Assembly: GCA_964487255.1 (NCBI GenBank) | Contig: CAZAQV010000008.1 | Location: forward strand, 62,001 to 126,000 | Origin: CAZAQV01 sp964487255 | GTDB lineage: Bacteria; Myxococcota_A; Polyangia; Polyangiales; CAZAQV01 | Direction of reading: 5' to 3' | DNA length: 64,000 nt | Shown here: positions 45,859 to 53,973 of the stretch, piece after piece | How positions within the stretch are numbered: the stretch's first letter is position 1 | Layout of the letters: every line of letters starts with the position of its first letter | The notes under the pieces: model-generated | The model's input: only the letters and a program-made list of their open reading frames with translations | What the model was told of the DNA's origin: nothing | Database searches by the model: none | Program-made: the position numbers and the translations under genes

Positions 45859-46736
45859 CGCCGCAGTGTGTCGCGCACCTTCAGTGCCGCGCCCACGCCA
45901 GTCATGTATGCGGCAATTCCTACGGCCTTTAGTGGATTTTTAGGTCCCTTTGTGCGCAACACTTCGCGCACAAACCTGCCCCAGTTTGTTTGATTCCAGT
46001 TGACGGTAATGACGGTAATAGACACCTCGAGCATGCGCGTCGTGTGCCACCAACCCGGCGGCACGAAAAGCGTTTCTCCAGGCTTGAGCGTGGCCCAGTG
46101 AGGTGTGGCGTTCTGCAGTTTTGGAAAACGCGCAAAATCAGGATCCTCAAAGTTATCGACCGCGGAAAAGAGCGTGTTTTCTTTGGTGGGGTAGAGGTAG
46201 GGGCGATCGTCTGGGTGAAAGAGAAGAGCGCGCTTGTTGCCGTAAACCTGAGTAACAAAAACATGCATACCCCACCAGTCCTGGTGTAGCTGCGGAAACT
46301 GTGTGCCTCGACCCCCGAAAAATATCTCTACGAGTTCGTCGGGGAAGATCCAGTCTTTGGGCATGAGCCGGCTGGCTTTCCAGTTCGGACTGGCGTAGCG
46401 CAGTCGCGGCAATACGTCTGGATAGATCTCGGGAATCTCCTTTTCGATGTCGACATTGCGCAAGTACGGGCCTGGATTTTCGTCCGACGAGTTCACGACA
46501 GCGTCCGCAATTTCGTCGAAAGGGATGTAGTCGGGACCGATCCGAAGTGGTTTTTTTCCTAGCTTCTGTTTTAAGAGTTCCGGCGTCCACTGCGTCATCG
46601 CGCGCCATTCGGGCATCGCGTCTTGGATGATGACGGGCCGGTTTTTGAGCAGATACTCGCGCGCCCACTCTTCATAACTCAGGCGTTCGCGCCGCTCGAC
46701 GCTGCCTGTTGCCCGGTAAGAGGGGCTTTCACTCAT
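45837..46736 (-). CDS. cupin-like / JmjC-fold protein, putative Fe(II)/2-oxoglutarate dioxygenase
   Basis: A 299-residue protein of the cupin_8 / JmjC-like type. RPVIIQDAMPEW (about residues 33-44) is the typical entry strand. LHQDWWG (about residue 151) gives the HxD iron ligands, and PGWWHTT (about residue 230) supplies the distal His. Proteins of this family are often hydroxylases acting on amino acid side chains or proteins; some only bind ligands. As the first gene of the operon ending in the NRPS-PKS gene, it is a candidate tailoring hydroxylase for an amino acid or carrier-bound intermediate (inference). ATG 46736 is clear, and its stop overlaps the VCBS gene. Confidence 0.85.
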   Translation of the reverse strand: MSESPSYRATGSVERRERLSYEEWAREYLLKNRPVIIQDAMPEWRAMTQWTPELLKQKLGKKPLRIGPDYIPFDEIADAVVNSSDENPGPYLRNVDIEKEIPEIYPDVLPRLRYASPNWKASRLMPKDWIFPDELVEIFFGGRGTQFPQLHQDWWGMHVFVTQVYGNKRALLFHPDDRPYLYPTKENTLFSAVDNFEDPDFARFPKLQNATPHWATLKPGETLFVPPGWWHTTRMLEVSITVITVNWNQTNWGRFVREVLRTKGPKNPLKAVGIAAYMTGVGAALKVRDTLRRWPQSND

Positions 46737-46826
46737 CTACCGAATGTTACCGGAGTCCACATATGGGGCAAGGGCCTATCGTACCGCCGAACCAGGGGGC
46801 ATTGGCATTCTAGGGCGTGGAGTGAC

Positions 46827-46934
46827 TGCAACACAATCCCCGTAGACGGAGCGACCAAAGCGCCGAGCGGTACAGAAAAGAGCAATGATCGTGATGGCCG
46901 CAACCCGGTACGTATGTTGCTCTATTGGTTGGAC
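46827..46934 (+). promoter_or_regulatory. conserved leader, copy 1
   Basis: A 108-base leader immediately before the first GH26-like gene. It aligns without net length change to 48740-48847 before the second copy. Blocks TGCAACACAATCCCCG and AAGCGCCGA are identical in both, and a short hairpin can form in each (CCG-TAGA-CGG here). It may be a promoter-leader with a cis-acting RNA, or simply part of the duplicated unit. Confidence 0.45.
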
Positions 46935-48581
46935 ATGAGAAACAGAACGGTGTGGAGACAAGAGTTATTTGAGAGATCAGCATGGTGGGCTGTCGTGGGC
47001 CTACTCGCGAGCGCTTGCAGCGCAGACGTGCAGGGACCGCTCGACGAGCCCGGCGGTTCACAGCAGGCGGTGAGAACAGTGGGTTGGCAGTTTTCCGGGT
47101 CGGTGGACGCTGCCGGGCCCTCGTGGGTGACCCACGAGTTTGAAGTAACGGATGAGACGTCCCTGACGGCGACCCTCTCGTGGGCCTCGAATGCAGACCT
47201 CAACCTATTTCTCAAAGGTCCGAACGGAGAAGGGGACTATTCGAATGGCAGTGAGAACCCTGAAGTGGTCAGCTTCGATGGTCTCTATCCTGGCACATGG
47301 CGCTTGGGCATCAAGTGCAAGAGCGGGACTGCGGACTATCAACTTGACGTCGAGGTTGAGCGCCCAAGAGCTGTGCAGGAGTTTTCGGGTTTTACGAGCA
47401 GCGGTGGTCCATCGTGGATTACCCATGACGTGGCTTTAGAGGCGGGTGAAGAAGTCGAAATTACGCTCGATTGGACGAACGTAGATGCAGATCTGAACGT
47501 CTTCCTTAAACGTCCGGACGGCAAGACCGTGGCGTACAGCAATACTACGACCGAGCGCCCGGAAGTCGTCTCCACGACCACGGATGAATCCGGCACGTGG
47601 ATTGTGGCGATCAAGTGCAAAGCAGGTTCGACGGACTATATGCTGCGTGTGGAACATGGTTTTCCAAGCGACGAAGGTGCTTTGCCCAGCCCACCTCCTG
47701 CCCCTGTACCTTCGTTTGCAGCACGGCCTCTAGCCGGAGAGTTCTTCTGGGGTTCGACCGGAAATACGACGGCAGAGTTTGACAGGTTGGATGAGCATGA
47801 ACAGGCCGCGGGTCGTCCGCTGGCTGTGCGCCGGTCGTTTTATCACTGGCATCACCGGACGGGTTGGATGATCCGCGAGGTTGGACTGGACCATGCGGTG
47901 GGGAGACTGCCTTGGGTCTCGATAAAAACACCATCATGGTGGGATATGGCGAACGGTCTACACGACGCCGAGATCGATGAGATGCTGCTTGCGTTGGAAG
48001 CTGCCGACGGACCTGTGTGGCTGACCATCCACCATGAACCTGAAGGCGGCGGTGGCGTGAACAGTCCTGATGATCCAGGTGGTCCCGAAGCCCACGTCGC
48101 GATGAACCGCCAGGTCCGCAAACGCATGGACGCGCTGGGCATTGAGGGCGTTGCCTTGGCTCCGATTTTCATGGGCTGGACGTGGGTCCCGGCTTCTGGA
48201 CGCGATATCGAACAGTGGTGGGATGACGGAATTTACGACTTTCTCGGCGTCGACCATTATCGAGGCTCCGAAACATCGCTCATGACGGACACCTGGCTCG
48301 AAATTCGGGCTTGGGCTCAAGAAAAAGGCGTGGACATCGCGGTCGGCGAGTGGGGAATGCGCGGAACGGACGAAGCTGCCGGGGACCGCGTTCGCGAGTG
48401 GTACAACCATGCGCTGGGCTCCGATCAGGACGGTTTGGGCGCTCGCGTAATAGGGCTGTGCGCATTTGACTCCAATAGCAATTCGCCGGACGGCGGCTGG
48501 GAGCTTATCGGCGGGCAGTTGACCGCCTTTCGTGAGCTGTTGGCGCTGCCCTCGACCTCATCGATGAGCGACTATAAGTAG
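46935..48581 (+). CDS. GH26-like glycoside hydrolase lipoprotein with two PPC-like domains, copy 1
   Basis: A 548-residue lipoprotein (signal ending LLASAC). Two homologous beta-sandwich domains of about 90 residues follow (GWQFSGSVDAAGPSW and EFSGFTSSGGPSW at their starts), resembling pre-peptidase C-terminal domains. After a Pro-rich linker (about residue 255) comes a TIM-barrel-like catalytic domain with TIHHEPEG (candidate acid/base Glu) and AVGEWGMRG (candidate nucleophile Glu), similar to GH26 and other clan GH-A endo-glycosidases. The frame is open to 46623, but the paralogue has a stop there, so ATG 46935 is the likely start. It probably degrades a surface or environmental polysaccharide; the exact substrate is unknown. 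Confidence 0.85.
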   Translation: MRNRTVWRQELFERSAWWAVVGLLASACSADVQGPLDEPGGSQQAVRTVGWQFSGSVDAAGPSWVTHEFEVTDETSLTATLSWASNADLNLFLKGPNGEGDYSNGSENPEVVSFDGLYPGTWRLGIKCKSGTADYQLDVEVERPRAVQEFSGFTSSGGPSWITHDVALEAGEEVEITLDWTNVDADLNVFLKRPDGKTVAYSNTTTERPEVVSTTTDESGTWIVAIKCKAGSTDYMLRVEHGFPSDEGALPSPPPAPVPSFAARPLAGEFFWGSTGNTTAEFDRLDEHEQAAGRPLAVRRSFYHWHHRTGWMIREVGLDHAVGRLPWVSIKTPSWWDMANGLHDAEIDEMLLALEAADGPVWLTIHHEPEGGGGVNSPDDPGGPEAHVAMNRQVRKRMDALGIEGVALAPIFMGWTWVPASGRDIEQWWDDGIYDFLGVDHYRGSETSLMTDTWLEIRAWAQEKGVDIAVGEWGMRGTDEAAGDRVREWYNHALGSDQDGLGARVIGLCAFDSNSNSPDGGWELIGGQLTAFRELLALPSTSSMSDYK

Positions 48582-48607
48582 CCGCGAGTCCCGTTTGTGT
48601 TCCGCCT

Positions 48608-48643
48608 GCTACGCGCCGAGGAAGTATTTCCTCGGCGCGTAGC
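48608..48643 (+). terminator. strong hairpin, probable intrinsic terminator
   Basis: A perfect 16-bp inverted repeat: GCTACGCGCCGAGGAA, loop GTAT, TTCCTCGGCGCGTAGC, followed by TTTG. It starts 27 bases after the stop of the first GH26-like gene and separates the two copies. The T-tract is short, so termination efficiency is uncertain. Confidence 0.7.
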
Positions 48644-48739
48644 TTTGTGTGCGTTGTTGGGTCCGGGAGCAGGGACAGCTGCACACTCCCCGGCGACTCA
48701 GCGAACGATCACTCGCACAGACAAAGAGTGTGGATGGGC

Positions 48740-48847
48740 TGCAACACAATCCCCGCGACGGGAGCGAGCAAAGCGCCGATCGATAGACAAAAGAGTAATG
48801 ATCCCAGTGATTCTAAACAGGTACGCATGTTGCTCTAGTGGTTGGAA
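48740..48847 (+). promoter_or_regulatory. conserved leader, copy 2
   Basis: Second copy of the 108-base leader, ending at the ATG of the second GH26-like gene. The identical blocks of copy 1 are kept, and the small hairpin is kept as CCCG-CGA-CGGG although its loop differs. A TAG here interrupts the frame that stays open in copy 1, which fixes the start codon of both genes. Confidence 0.45.
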
Positions 48848-50494
48848 ATGAGAAACAAAACGGTGTGGAGAGAAGAACGAATTCAGAGACAAGGTTGGTG
48901 GTTCGCCGCGGCCCTGTTTGCGAGCGCTTGCAGCGCAGACGTGCAGGGACCGCTCGACGAGCCCGGCGGCTCACAGCAGGCGGTGACGACGGTGGGCTGG
49001 CAGTTTTCTGGCTCCGTCGACGCTGCCGGGCCCTCGTGGGTGACGCACGAGTTTGAAGTGACGACCGAGATGTCACTGACAGCGACTCTATCGTGGGCCT
49101 CGAATGCGGACCTCAACCTATTTCTCAAGGGTCCCAATGGAGACAGGGCTTATTCGAATGGCCGTGACAACCCAGAGGTGGTCAGCTTCGACGGTCTCTA
49201 CCCGGGCACCTGGCGTTTGGGCATCGCCTGCAAAAGTGGGGCGGCAGACTATCAACTCGACGTCGAAGTCGAGCGTCCGCGAGCTGTGCAGGAGTTTTCG
49301 GGCTTTACGAGCAGCAGTGGTCCATCGTGGATCACTCACGACGTGGCTTTGGAGGCGGGTGAAGAAGTCGACATTACGCTCGACTGGACGAATGCGGACG
49401 CAGACTTGAACGTCTTCCTAAAGCGCCCCGACGGCACTCTCGTTGCGTACAGCAACACAACGACGGAGCGGCCAGAAATCGTCTCCGCGACCACGGACGA
49501 ATCCGGAACGTGGATTGCCGCGATCAGTTGCAAGACAGGTTCGAGCGACTACCAACTGCGTGTGGAGCATGGTCTGCCCACAGGCGCCGGGGACTCGCCC
49601 AGCCCGCCTCCTACCCCTGTGCGTTCGTTTGCAGCAAGGCCCCTGGCGGGAGAGTTCTTCTGGGGTTCGACGGGAGATACGACAGCGGAGTTTGACAGAG
49701 TAGATGCCCACGAGCAGGCGGCAGGACGCCCTCTTGCAGTGCGCCGATCATTTTACCAATGGCATCAGCGGTTGAGTTGGATGATGCGGGAGGTCCACGA
49801 CGACCACGCACAGGGACGGTTGCCTTGGGTTTCCGTCAAACCACCGTCGTGGTGGGACATGGCGAACGGTTTACACGATGCCGAGATCGATGAGATGCTG
49901 CTCGCACTCGCGGCTGCCGACGGACCGGTCTGGCTCACCATCCATCACGAACCTGAAGGCGGTGAAGGTTCGAACACGCCCGATGACCCAGGTGGTCCCA
50001 AGGCTCATATTGAGATGAACCGCCAGGTTCGAAAGCGTATGGACGCGTTGGGGATCGACAATGTTGCGTTGGCTCCGATTTTCATGGGCTGGACCTGGGA
50101 CTCGGCCTCTGGACGCAATATCGAAGAGTGGTGGGAAGGTGGCATCTACGACTTTGTCGGCGTTGACCATTACATGCGTTGGGAAGGGTCCTTGGTCACT
50201 GAGCGCTGGCTTGAAATTCGGGCATGGGCTCAGGAAAAAGACGTGGACATTGCGGTTGGCGAGTGGGGAATGCGCGGAATCGATGAAGCCGCAGGCGAGC
50301 GTGTCCGCGAGTGGTACGACCACGCACTCGGTTCCGATCAGGATGGTTTGGGCGCTCGCGTGGTCGGTTTGTGCGCCTTCGATTCCAACCGCAACTCTCC
50401 GGATGGCGGCTGGGAGCTCACCGGCGGTCAACTGAGCGCCTTTGATGAGATGCTGGCGCGGCCGACGACCTCATGGATGAGCGACTATAAATAG
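48848..50494 (+). CDS. GH26-like glycoside hydrolase lipoprotein, tandem copy 2
   Basis: A 548-residue paralogue of the gene at 46935, exactly the same length, with the same layout: lipoprotein signal (ALFASAC), two PPC-like domains, a Pro-rich linker and a GH26-like barrel with TIHHEPEG and AVGEWGMRG. Most differences are conservative, with scattered substitutions through the barrel. Both copies keep the catalytic candidates, so both are probably active, perhaps with different substrate preference. ATG 48848 matches the copy 1 start; a TTG two codons earlier is less likely. It is followed 46 bases later by the LamG-type lipoprotein gene. Confidence 0.85.
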   Translation: MRNKTVWREERIQRQGWWFAAALFASACSADVQGPLDEPGGSQQAVTTVGWQFSGSVDAAGPSWVTHEFEVTTEMSLTATLSWASNADLNLFLKGPNGDRAYSNGRDNPEVVSFDGLYPGTWRLGIACKSGAADYQLDVEVERPRAVQEFSGFTSSSGPSWITHDVALEAGEEVDITLDWTNADADLNVFLKRPDGTLVAYSNTTTERPEIVSATTDESGTWIAAISCKTGSSDYQLRVEHGLPTGAGDSPSPPPTPVRSFAARPLAGEFFWGSTGDTTAEFDRVDAHEQAAGRPLAVRRSFYQWHQRLSWMMREVHDDHAQGRLPWVSVKPPSWWDMANGLHDAEIDEMLLALAAADGPVWLTIHHEPEGGEGSNTPDDPGGPKAHIEMNRQVRKRMDALGIDNVALAPIFMGWTWDSASGRNIEEWWEGGIYDFVGVDHYMRWEGSLVTERWLEIRAWAQEKDVDIAVGEWGMRGIDEAAGERVREWYDHALGSDQDGLGARVVGLCAFDSNRNSPDGGWELTGGQLSAFDEMLARPTTSWMSDYK

Positions 50495-50540
50495 CTCTTC
50501 GGATTCGCAGGATGCGTCAGCACCCGATATACTTGGGTCG

Positions 50541-51275
50541 GTGTGCTGGCGCGTCTTCGGTTTTGGCCTTTGGCTGACCCTCACAGGTTGTGGCCACGAC
50601 TGGGATAGGTTTCGCTCAGAGCAAGAGGCGGCCTCCAACTTGATCGACCAAGCGCTGCTTTATCTACCCTTCGACGATCCGAATCGACTTGGCTACGACC
50701 ACGTCTCTGAGCGCGTTGTGGGCGAAGAGCTGGGCGACGTTGCGCACCGAAGCGCGGGTATTGTAGGCGGCGCGGCGGGGTTCGACGGCGACGGCGACGG
50801 TATTTTAATTGCCGATTTTGAACCCGCCCTCACATTGGGCCAACAGTATACGATTATGGCGTTTGCGCGGGCTGTGCTGTTCAAGAGAAACTCGATCTTC
50901 AACTGCCAAGGAGATCCGCAGGTTGATCTCAACATCTTTGAGGGCGTGCCGCACGGCCGAGCCTACAACGCACACCTTAGCGACAACGAGGACTATCGGG
51001 TCGACGCGCCCACGGGGCAGAGCAGCAGCGACTGGATTCACTTGGCGATGAGCGTCGATGGCGCAGAGGTTGTCCTTTACATCGACGGTGATGTCGCAGC
51101 GACTCGAACCGTGGTCCCACCGATTGCGAATCCCTACGAGAGACCTACCTGTCACCTGGGCACCTCAGGCTACGAGGTTTCGGTTCGCGACCTGCAGGGA
51201 GACATCGATGAGGCCATGCTGTTCGGCGATGTGCTTAACGCTGCGCAAATCAAAGTGCTTGCGGATCGGCGCTGA
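50541..51275 (+). CDS. LamG/concanavalin-fold lipoprotein
   Basis: A 244-residue protein with a lipoprotein-like signal (LWLTLTGC) and a jelly-roll domain of the LamG_3 type: LLYLPFDD near residue 39, then GAAGFDGDGDGILI, a WIHLAMSVDGAEVVLYIDG segment near residue 165, and a closing GDIDEAMLFGDVLN. These domains bind glycans or act as surface adhesins. Following two polysaccharide-hydrolase lipoproteins, a carbohydrate-binding role is reasonable but unproven. GTG at 50541 is the start. It is convergent with the Ser/Thr kinase, 10 bases away. Confidence 0.83.
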   Translation: MCWRVFGFGLWLTLTGCGHDWDRFRSEQEAASNLIDQALLYLPFDDPNRLGYDHVSERVVGEELGDVAHRSAGIVGGAAGFDGDGDGILIADFEPALTLGQQYTIMAFARAVLFKRNSIFNCQGDPQVDLNIFEGVPHGRAYNAHLSDNEDYRVDAPTGQSSSDWIHLAMSVDGAEVVLYIDGDVAATRTVVPPIANPYERPTCHLGTSGYEVSVRDLQGDIDEAMLFGDVLNAAQIKVLADRR

Positions 51276-51285
51276 GTAGAACCGA

Positions 51286-52629
51286 TCAGATCTTGCGCGG
51301 ACGAAAGGTCGCATCATTGTCTGGCTCTGAGGATCGGCTTTTCCTTCGCTTCTTCCGACGAGGCCTTGGTCGCTTGCGTCTCAAATTGGGGGGCGTTGTT
51401 TCCTGTGTTGAGGGGAACGGTTGGGCGTCCGTTTCGACGGTTGCGGCGTCTTGCACAATCTGAGCTGCGTCGGCCATGTTCACGTGCGCCTTGAGTTTGT
51501 GATCAGAGCCGACAAGGGGCTCGATATCCTTCTGTGCTTGTGCCGGGGGGGAGCGTGTTTCCGGCGCGCTCAAAAAAACGAAAGCCACCGCCAGAACAAC
51601 CAGAAGGATAAGCACAAAAGGCAAGGTACGGTAAAGAACGTTCTTGCTTGAGTGGGACTCTGAAAGGGTCTCTTTGTCTAAGCTGGCCTGCAGTAACGCG
51701 CGTCGTTCCGCAATCTCCTCGGACAACACTTTTTGTACGTGCCCGCCAACTGTGGCGGGCGAGGCGATCGGAAGGCCTAGCTGTTCGAGCGCTTGGGCGA
51801 ACTCTGCGGCACTGTCATAACGCTCCGCCGGGTCCCGTCGCAACGCTTTCATGATGACAGCGCGGAGCTCGTGCGCATGCGGGATAGCCAACTCCGGCAA
51901 CTTGGGTATTGGGATGTAGAGCACGCGTTGAATCGTGTCTGCTTCGCTGTCACCGGCAAATAGCGGGCGACCCGCAAAAAGTTCCCACGCCACAACGCCG
52001 GCAGCGAAGACATCGACCGCTGGCGTCACCGCGCCCTCACGCATCTGTTCCGGTGCCATGTATGCGAGCTTGCCTTTGACCACCCCGCTGGCGGTGGTCT
52101 TGGGACTCGTGCGAGCTTTTGCAATCCCAAAGTCCACCACGCGCGTAACTCCGTCGATGCCGATCATCAGATTGTGGGGTGAAACATCGCGATGGATGAT
52201 GTGTAGGCCCGCCCCATCATTGCCTGTCGTGGTGTGCGCAGCGTGCAGGCCACGCAGGGTGTCGCGGAGGATCGCAAGTGCGATCGGAGCTGGTATTTGC
52301 CCGTCTTGCATCAGGAGGTCTGAAAGCCTTCCGCCTTCGACGTACTCCATGACCAGGTACAGATCGTCGTCCGCGCCCACATCGATCGTCGCGACGACGT
52401 TGGGGTGGTGAATCTGCGCAGCGAGCCGGGCTTCCCGCAAGAACATGGAACGAAAGGCTGGATCGTCAGCCAGGTGTGGATGACATGCTTTGAGGGCAAC
52501 CGTGCGTGAAAAGCCGCCAACTCCTTCGGCTTGCGCAAGGTAGACGGTTGCCATGCCGCCGGAGGCCAACTTTGCGATGATGCGATAGCGTCCAAGACGA
52601 TCCGAAATGGCCTTCTTACGCTTGATCAC
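51286..52629 (-). CDS. transmembrane Ser/Thr protein kinase
   Basis: A 447-residue Hanks-type kinase. Catalytic motifs are intact: glycine loop ASGGMATVYLA (about residue 22), the VAI/ALK lysine region, HRDVSPHN (about residue 149), DFGIAKA (about residue 167) and APEQ. After the kinase domain (about 15-280) and a linker there is one membrane helix (LPFVLILLVVLAVAFVFL, about residues 345-362) and a basic/Pro-rich C-terminal tail, so the kinase domain is cytoplasmic. Start is GTG. It is last in an operon after an FHA-sigma-54 activator; the FHA domain is a natural reader of phosphothreonine made by such kinases. Confidence 0.93.
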   Translation of the reverse strand: MIKRKKAISDRLGRYRIIAKLASGGMATVYLAQAEGVGGFSRTVALKACHPHLADDPAFRSMFLREARLAAQIHHPNVVATIDVGADDDLYLVMEYVEGGRLSDLLMQDGQIPAPIALAILRDTLRGLHAAHTTTGNDGAGLHIIHRDVSPHNLMIGIDGVTRVVDFGIAKARTSPKTTASGVVKGKLAYMAPEQMREGAVTPAVDVFAAGVVAWELFAGRPLFAGDSEADTIQRVLYIPIPKLPELAIPHAHELRAVIMKALRRDPAERYDSAAEFAQALEQLGLPIASPATVGGHVQKVLSEEIAERRALLQASLDKETLSESHSSKNVLYRTLPFVLILLVVLAVAFVFLSAPETRSPPAQAQKDIEPLVGSDHKLKAHVNMADAAQIVQDAATVETDAQPFPSTQETTPPNLRRKRPRPRRKKRRKSRSSEPDNDATFRPRKI

Positions 52630-52677
52630 GCTAGGGATTATAGCGAAGCAGACGCGGTTTCCGAAATACGGGACGAT

Positions 52678-53973
52678 CTAGAGATTGTACTTATTGATGA
52701 GCCGGTGCACATGAGTTCGATCCACACCTGCTTGTCGAGCAACTTCGGTCACATTGCGCGCGTGACGGTCTAGCAAACGCGAGAAATAGGACTTCTCGAG
52801 GTGACTCAGCCATATCGCGCGCAGCTCCTTGAAAGGCTCGTCGAGGGGTGGGGCTGGCAGCATACTGCTCGACTCAATTGGACCTGCGATTGCGGATAGG
52901 CCGTGCGCATGACGCAGGACAAAGTTGCGAAGTTCGCGGACGTTACCGGGCCACTGCATAAGGGTGAGCTGTCGCAGGAGCTCCTCGCCTGGTGGAGTCG
53001 ATGATGTTGTGGAAAAATTATCCCAGAGCAGAGGGATGTCTTCAGGACGATCGCGCAAGGCAGGAATGTAGACCGGTAGCACCGCGATGCGAAAGTACAG
53101 GTCCTCGCGGAACGTTTCGCTATTGACCATGGTGCGAAGGTCGCGGTGTGTTGCGCTGATCACGCGCACATCGACATGGCGGTGCGTTCTCTCGCCCAGG
53201 CGCCGCACCTCTCCAGTTTCGAGAACGCGCAATAGCCTTGTTTGTAGATCGAGCGGAAGCTCTCCGATCTCATCGAGAAAAACCGTGCCGCCATGGGCTG
53301 CCTCGAAGCTGCCTGCCCGGTCCTCAGATGCACCCGTAAACGCGCCTCGGACATGACCGAAGAGTTCGCTTTCGATCAGCTCGCTCGACATCGTGGCGCA
53401 GTCGACCACCACAAAAGGCGCCTCATTACGCCGACTATAGGTATGAATCGCGCGTGCGGCGAGATCCTTCCCAGTGCCCGTTTCTCCTTGGATCAGCACG
53501 GGAGCGTCAGACTGTGCGCAGCGCTGGAGTAGCGCAAAAACGGCGCGCATCGAGTGCGAGCGACCGAGTAGCGCCCCAAAGCGTTCGTGTGGCCAAAGCT
53601 CCATCTTCTGTGGCGCAGTGGTGCGGCGCACGATGATTTCTGTGGTACCGAGCCGCAAGCGAGCGCCTTCGAAAAGGCGTGCCTCACGAACCATTAAATT
53701 GCCAACCAAAGTGCCGTTCTTGCTGCCGAGGTCTCGAACCCAGGGCTCGCCATTTCGGAGTACGACTTCGCAGTGAAGACGGGATACGGTCGCATCGTCG
53801 ACACGAACCTGAGCTCCTGGTGCCGACCCAATCGAGACAGTTTGCTCTAGCTTTATGTCTCGCGCGCCGCGGGGATCTGCGAAGTGAAGCATGAAAGGTC
53901 GATGTTGTTCGTCAGGAAGGAAGCCTGCGCCCTCATGCAGGGTCTTGGTGACCTGTTCGCGCTCTTTTACCAT
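52678..53973 (-). CDS. FHA-domain sigma-54-dependent transcriptional activator
   Basis: A 431-residue regulator. An FHA domain (about residues 35-115; RLHCEVVL, LGSKNGT) binds phosphothreonine peptides. An AAA+ domain (about 135-365) contains GETGTGKD (Walker A), GAFTGA (sigma-54 contact loop) and FLDEIGE (Walker B), so it can remodel RNA polymerase with sigma-54. The C-terminus has a Fis-type helix-turn-helix (VTEVARQAGVDRTHVHRL). This architecture is common in myxobacteria. It overlaps the TPR gene by seven bases and precedes the kinase by 48, pointing to a phospho-relay from kinase to FHA to sigma-54 promoters. Confidence 0.95.
   Translation of the reverse strand: MVKEREQVTKTLHEGAGFLPDEQHRPFMLHFADPRGARDIKLEQTVSIGSAPGAQVRVDDATVSRLHCEVVLRNGEPWVRDLGSKNGTLVGNLMVREARLFEGARLRLGTTEIIVRRTTAPQKMELWPHERFGALLGRSHSMRAVFALLQRCAQSDAPVLIQGETGTGKDLAARAIHTYSRRNEAPFVVVDCATMSSELIESELFGHVRGAFTGASEDRAGSFEAAHGGTVFLDEIGELPLDLQTRLLRVLETGEVRRLGERTHRHVDVRVISATHRDLRTMVNSETFREDLYFRIAVLPVYIPALRDRPEDIPLLWDNFSTTSSTPPGEELLRQLTLMQWPGNVRELRNFVLRHAHGLSAIAGPIESSSMLPAPPLDEPFKELRAIWLSHLEKSYFSRLLDRHARNVTEVARQAGVDRTHVHRLINKYNL

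Noticed and set aside
46623..46934. In-frame N-terminal extension of the first GH26-like gene
   Set aside because: The tandem copy has a stop at the equivalent position and the lipoprotein signal begins after ATG 46935; the extension also overlaps the divergent cupin gene.
46827..48847. Identification of the leaders as c-di-GMP-I riboswitches
   Set aside because: Only the CAAAGC portion and general hairpin arrangement resemble the consensus; the GGGCAAACC-type core is not matched, so I keep it as an unidentified conserved leader.
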